In this document: piece after piece, positions 61,606-64,000 of the stretch
Layout: each line of letters starts with the position of its first letter
Numbering within the stretch: position 1 is the stretch's first letter
Source: Mycetocola miduiensis
GTDB taxonomy: Bacteria; Actinomycetota; Actinomycetes; Actinomycetales; Microbacteriaceae
Assembly: GCF_900115155.1 (NCBI RefSeq)
Contig: NZ_FOVM01000002.1
Span: 188,550 to 252,549 of the forward strand
Length of the DNA stretch: 64,000 nucleotides
Direction: 5' to 3'
Made by a program: the position numbers and the translations under genes
Notes under the pieces: generated by a model
The model's database searches: none
The model's input: only the letters and a program-made list of their open reading frames with translations
What the model was told of the DNA's origin: nothing

Positions 61606-62883
61606 ATGCCCGAGACCGTCGAACCGTCGAGGCGTCGGGGGCTGAGTCACCGGCTGATCCCGATGACCGGTCGGGATCCGCAAGAACCGCACCGCGGCGC
61701 GACCCCGCTCGAGCTCCTCTTCGACCTCACCTTCGTCGTCGCGATCGGCACGGCGAGTTCTGAGCTCGCCCACCTGGTGGCCGAGGGACACGTGGCATCC
61801 GGTCTCGGCGCCTTTTGCTTCTCGATGTTCGCGATCTGCTGGGCCTGGATCAACTTTTCGTGGTTCGCATCTGCGTATGACACGGATGACTGGTTCTACC
61901 GGATCACCACCATGGTGCAGATGATCGGCGTCATCGTGCTCGCGCTGGGCCTGCCCGATGTGTTCGACTCGGTCGACGAGGGCGAACACCTCGACATCGG
62001 CATCGTCGTTGCGGGCTATGTCATCATGCGGATCGCCATGGTCGCGCAGTGGTTGCGCGCGGCGAGGGACGATCCTGGTCGCCGCAGCGTCGCCCTGGCG
62101 TACGCGGGCTTCATCACGGTGGCGCAGATCGGATGGGTCACTCTGGCTGTGCTTGACCTGCCGATCGGGGTGGCCTTCGTCATCGCTCTTCTGCTCTCTC
62201 TGTTCGAGCTCGGCGGCCCGGTCGTGGCCGAGCTGCGTTTCGGGAGCACCGGATGGCATGCGCACCACATCGCCGAACGGTACGGGCTGCTCACGATCAT
62301 CACGCTGGGCGAAGGCGTGTTCGGAACGGTCGCGTCCGTGGCTGCCGTCGTCGACGAGCAGGGCTGGAGCATGGAAGCCATCCTCATCGTCGTGGCCGGA
62401 GTCGGGATCACGTTCGGGCTGTGGTGGAACTACTTCGTGCTGCCGTCAGGCCCGATTCTGGCGCGCTACCGACGGCGCAGCTGGGCGTGGGGATACGGCC
62501 ACATCGTCGTGTTCTCCGCGATCGCCGCCACCGGGGCAGGGCTGCACGTCGCCGCCTACGTGGTGGAAGGCGTGGCGCACATCGGGGTGTTCGGGGCAGT
62601 GCTCTCCGTCGCGGTTCCCGTGCTTGTCTTCTGCACCGCTCTGTTCGTGCTGTACACCCTGCTCCTCGGACAGGTCGACCCCTTCCACATCGCCCTCTTC
62701 GCCGGCACGGTGCTCGCGCTCGTGCTCGCCGTTGTGCTTGCGGGGAGTGGGGTGTCGCTCGGGGTGTGCCTGCTCGTCGTGACCGCTGCACCGGCGGTGA
62801 TCGTGGTCGGCTACGAAATCATCGGCCACCGGCACGTGGCAGCCGTGCTGGCTCGCGCGTTGGGTGGACAGCCGTCGGAGTAG
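61606..62883 (+). CDS. Low temperature requirement protein A (LtrA) family
   Basis: A 425-residue membrane protein with about ten to twelve helices. TPLELLFDLTFVVAIG near residue 45 and the later WWNYF and RYGLLTIITLGEGVF motifs are diagnostic for LtrA, first described in Listeria growth at low temperature; the molecular function is unknown. ATG at 61606 chosen, with a GTG at 61525 possible. It is divergent from the STAND gene. Confidence 0.88.
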   Translation: MPETVEPSRRRGLSHRLIPMTGRDPQEPHRGATPLELLFDLTFVVAIGTASSELAHLVAEGHVASGLGAFCFSMFAICWAWINFSWFASAYDTDDWFYRITTMVQMIGVIVLALGLPDVFDSVDEGEHLDIGIVVAGYVIMRIAMVAQWLRAARDDPGRRSVALAYAGFITVAQIGWVTLAVLDLPIGVAFVIALLLSLFELGGPVVAELRFGSTGWHAHHIAERYGLLTIITLGEGVFGTVASVAAVVDEQGWSMEAILIVVAGVGITFGLWWNYFVLPSGPILARYRRRSWAWGYGHIVVFSAIAATGAGLHVAAYVVEGVAHIGVFGAVLSVAVPVLVFCTALFVLYTLLLGQVDPFHIALFAGTVLALVLAVVLAGSGVSLGVCLLVVTAAPAVIVVGYEIIGHRHVAAVLARALGGQPSE

Positions 62884-62981
62884 CCCTCCACAGCCTGCGC
62901 GGCCGGCTACCGGATCCCCAGATCTGCGGGTGATGGATCGCGGCCGTTCACCGTGCTCCACCATCGGTGGTGGAGGCGATC

Positions 62982-63338
62982 ATGGCAGGCAAGGACGAGC
63001 TCGGGCGGCGGGGAGAGGATCTCGCTGCCCGGTACCTCGAGGATGCCGGCTATCGCGTCGTCGCTCGAAACTGGCGATGCGCCCGCGGTGAGATCGACAT
63101 CATCGCGAGCATGGCCGACACCCTCATCTTCGTCGAAGTGAAGACCCGTTCCGGTCTTGCGTTCGGGCATCCGTTCGAAGCGATCACGGAGGCGAAGCTT
63201 GCCCGGCTCCGCGGACTCGCGGCTCGGTGGTGCGCTGAGCAGCACCCGCAAGCGAAACGGATCCGCCTCGACGCCATCGCGGTCGTCGCACCGAGGAACG
63301 GGCCGCCGTCGGTCGAGCACCTTCTGGGCGTGTTCTGA
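62982..63338 (+). CDS. YraN/UPF0102 endonuclease-like protein
   Basis: A 118-residue restriction-endonuclease-fold protein: LGRRGEDLAARYLEDAGYRVVARNWR, GEIDIIASMADTLIFVEVKTRS (D-ExK core). Always linked to comM/dprA, so probably acting on DNA during uptake or repair. ATG 62982 has GGAGG 6 nt upstream; a GTG at 62967 is less likely. Its stop overlaps the comM start (TGATG). Confidence 0.92.
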   Translation: MAGKDELGRRGEDLAARYLEDAGYRVVARNWRCARGEIDIIASMADTLIFVEVKTRSGLAFGHPFEAITEAKLARLRGLAARWCAEQHPQAKRIRLDAIAVVAPRNGPPSVEHLLGVF

Positions 63339-64000
63339 TGGCGGTGGGCCGTACGTGGTCGGTTGCGTTACTCGGGCTTGATGGCTCGCTCATCGAAGTC
63401 GAGGCGGACATCTCGTCACAGCTCCCGAAGTTCGTGATCATCGGGCTCGCCGACAAGTCGCTGGGCGAAGCAGAAGGACGCGTGCGGCAGGCAGCCACCA
63501 ACTCGGGATGCCGCCTGTCCGGGCAACGGATCACCGTGAACCTGTCGCCGGCGAGCCTGCCGAAGAACGGGTCAGGCTTCGACCTGGCTATTGCGCTGTC
63601 CTGCCTCGCCGCCGACGCCGTCGTGTCCAATGAATCGATCGACCGCGTCGTCCACCTCGGCGAACTCGGGCTCGACGGGCGCCTTCGGCCCACGCCGGGA
63701 ATCCTGCCCGCCGTCCTCGCCGCAATGCGTGCCGGACGAACAACGGTCATGGTTCCGACCGGGAACGAGGACGAAGCGAAACTCGTGCCAGACATCCGGG
63801 TCGTCGGTGTCGCCTCGCTGCGGGAAGCAGCGATCTGGCACGGCGCAGAGCTCGACCCGATCCCGGTCGAACCGATCCTGCAGGCCGGAACAGGCGCGCC
63901 AGACGAACCTGCCCTCGACCTGGCCGATGTGGTCGGTCAGCACGATGCCGTCCAGGCGATGCTCGTGGCGGCGGCCGGCGGTCACCACCTGATGATGCTC
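63338..64000 (+). CDS. comM: YifB/ComM-family Mg-chelatase-like AAA+ protein (cut by the window end)
   Basis: The first 221 residues: VGRTWSVALLGLDGSLIEVEADISSQLPKFVIIGLADKSLGEAEGRVRQA and LGELGLDGRLRPTPGILPAVLAA form the N-terminal ChlI-like domain; the AAA+ Walker A would start just beyond the last codon shown (AAAGGHHLMML is the lead-in). ComM promotes branch migration during natural transformation in Haemophilus and Vibrio; in actinobacteria its role is untested. Confidence 0.95.
   Translation, partial: MAVGRTWSVALLGLDGSLIEVEADISSQLPKFVIIGLADKSLGEAEGRVRQAATNSGCRLSGQRITVNLSPASLPKNGSGFDLAIALSCLAADAVVSNESIDRVVHLGELGLDGRLRPTPGILPAVLAAMRAGRTTVMVPTGNEDEAKLVPDIRVVGVASLREAAIWHGAELDPIPVEPILQAGTGAPDEPALDLADVVGQHDAVQAMLVAAAGGHHLMML

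Noticed and set aside
1-64000. CRISPR array, prophage or secondary-metabolite cluster
   Set aside because: No spaced direct-repeat array, phage structural genes, integrase, or PKS/NRPS-type genes were found; the lone PhyH gene is not enough for a cluster call.

Overview
High-GC actinobacterial chromosome, most probably Microbacteriaceae. The evidence is the gene order (smc-ftsY-ffh, rpsP-KH-rimM-trmD-rplS-lepB-rnhB-DUF2469-yraN-comM, rnc-mutM, rpmF-DUF177, leuCD-murA-plsC-gpsA-ddl), many GTG/TTG starts, many starts 6-7 nt after a -10 box (predicted leaderless mRNAs) and a dense scatter of the word GCATCC/GGATGC. About 60 protein genes are supported, plus one tRNA, one riboswitch and one peptide attenuator.

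Region 1 (1-8388) is a carbohydrate-utilisation locus: GH43 (cut by the window edge) and GH2 on the minus strand, a LacI-type repressor, and a plus-strand operon with a lipoprotein sugar-binding protein, MalF/MalG-type permeases, a GH43 lipoprotein and a PhyH dioxygenase. Two near-identical AGCGCT-centred palindromes, one at the GH2 start and one inside the spacer of a TTGACA-N17-TAAATT promoter, are the likely operators. No transport ATPase is encoded here, so a shared MsiK-type ATPase elsewhere is expected.

Region 2 (8389-13470) holds an M23 protein with an altered HxH motif, a GH13 TreS-like enzyme, an MBL-fold hydrolase flanked by two gene remnants (histidine-kinase tail and diacylglycerol-kinase tail), and tRNA-Glu(CTC) with its terminator. 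Region 3 (13470-21892) is a five-gene dipeptide-type ABC operon ending in an acyltransferase-like membrane protein, then a convergent GH15 gene.

Region 4 (22030-34750): TerC behind a yybP-ykoY-type manganese riboswitch; leuCD behind a leucine-codon leader peptide and hairpin; then murA, plsC, gpsA, ddl (envelope and lipid precursors), DUF3515, thiL, rsmD, recG. Region 5 (34800-43700): coaD, a MoxR/DUF58/transglutaminase operon, DUF177-rpmF-rnc-mutM and a double GNAT. Region 6 (43850-53530): smc, ftsY, DUF2004, ffh (chromosome structure and SRP), map, a YbdK-type ligase and an LLM oxidoreductase. Region 7 (53700-64000) is the ribosome-maturation/lepB/rnhB block; a DUF4062-STAND-TPR gene and an ltrA gene interrupt it between DUF2469 and yraN.

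Intergenic spaces carry several repeats that no gene explains: a three-copy palindromic family (9350, 29888, 32421), a pair of about 106-bp elements with imperfect terminal inverted repeats (31531, 31691), a 13-bp perfect inverted repeat with nested stem (55095) and a 15-bp tandem repeat starting at the ffh stop. The DUF4062-STAND-TPR protein is the best candidate for an under-described system; there is no CRISPR array, prophage or large biosynthetic cluster.
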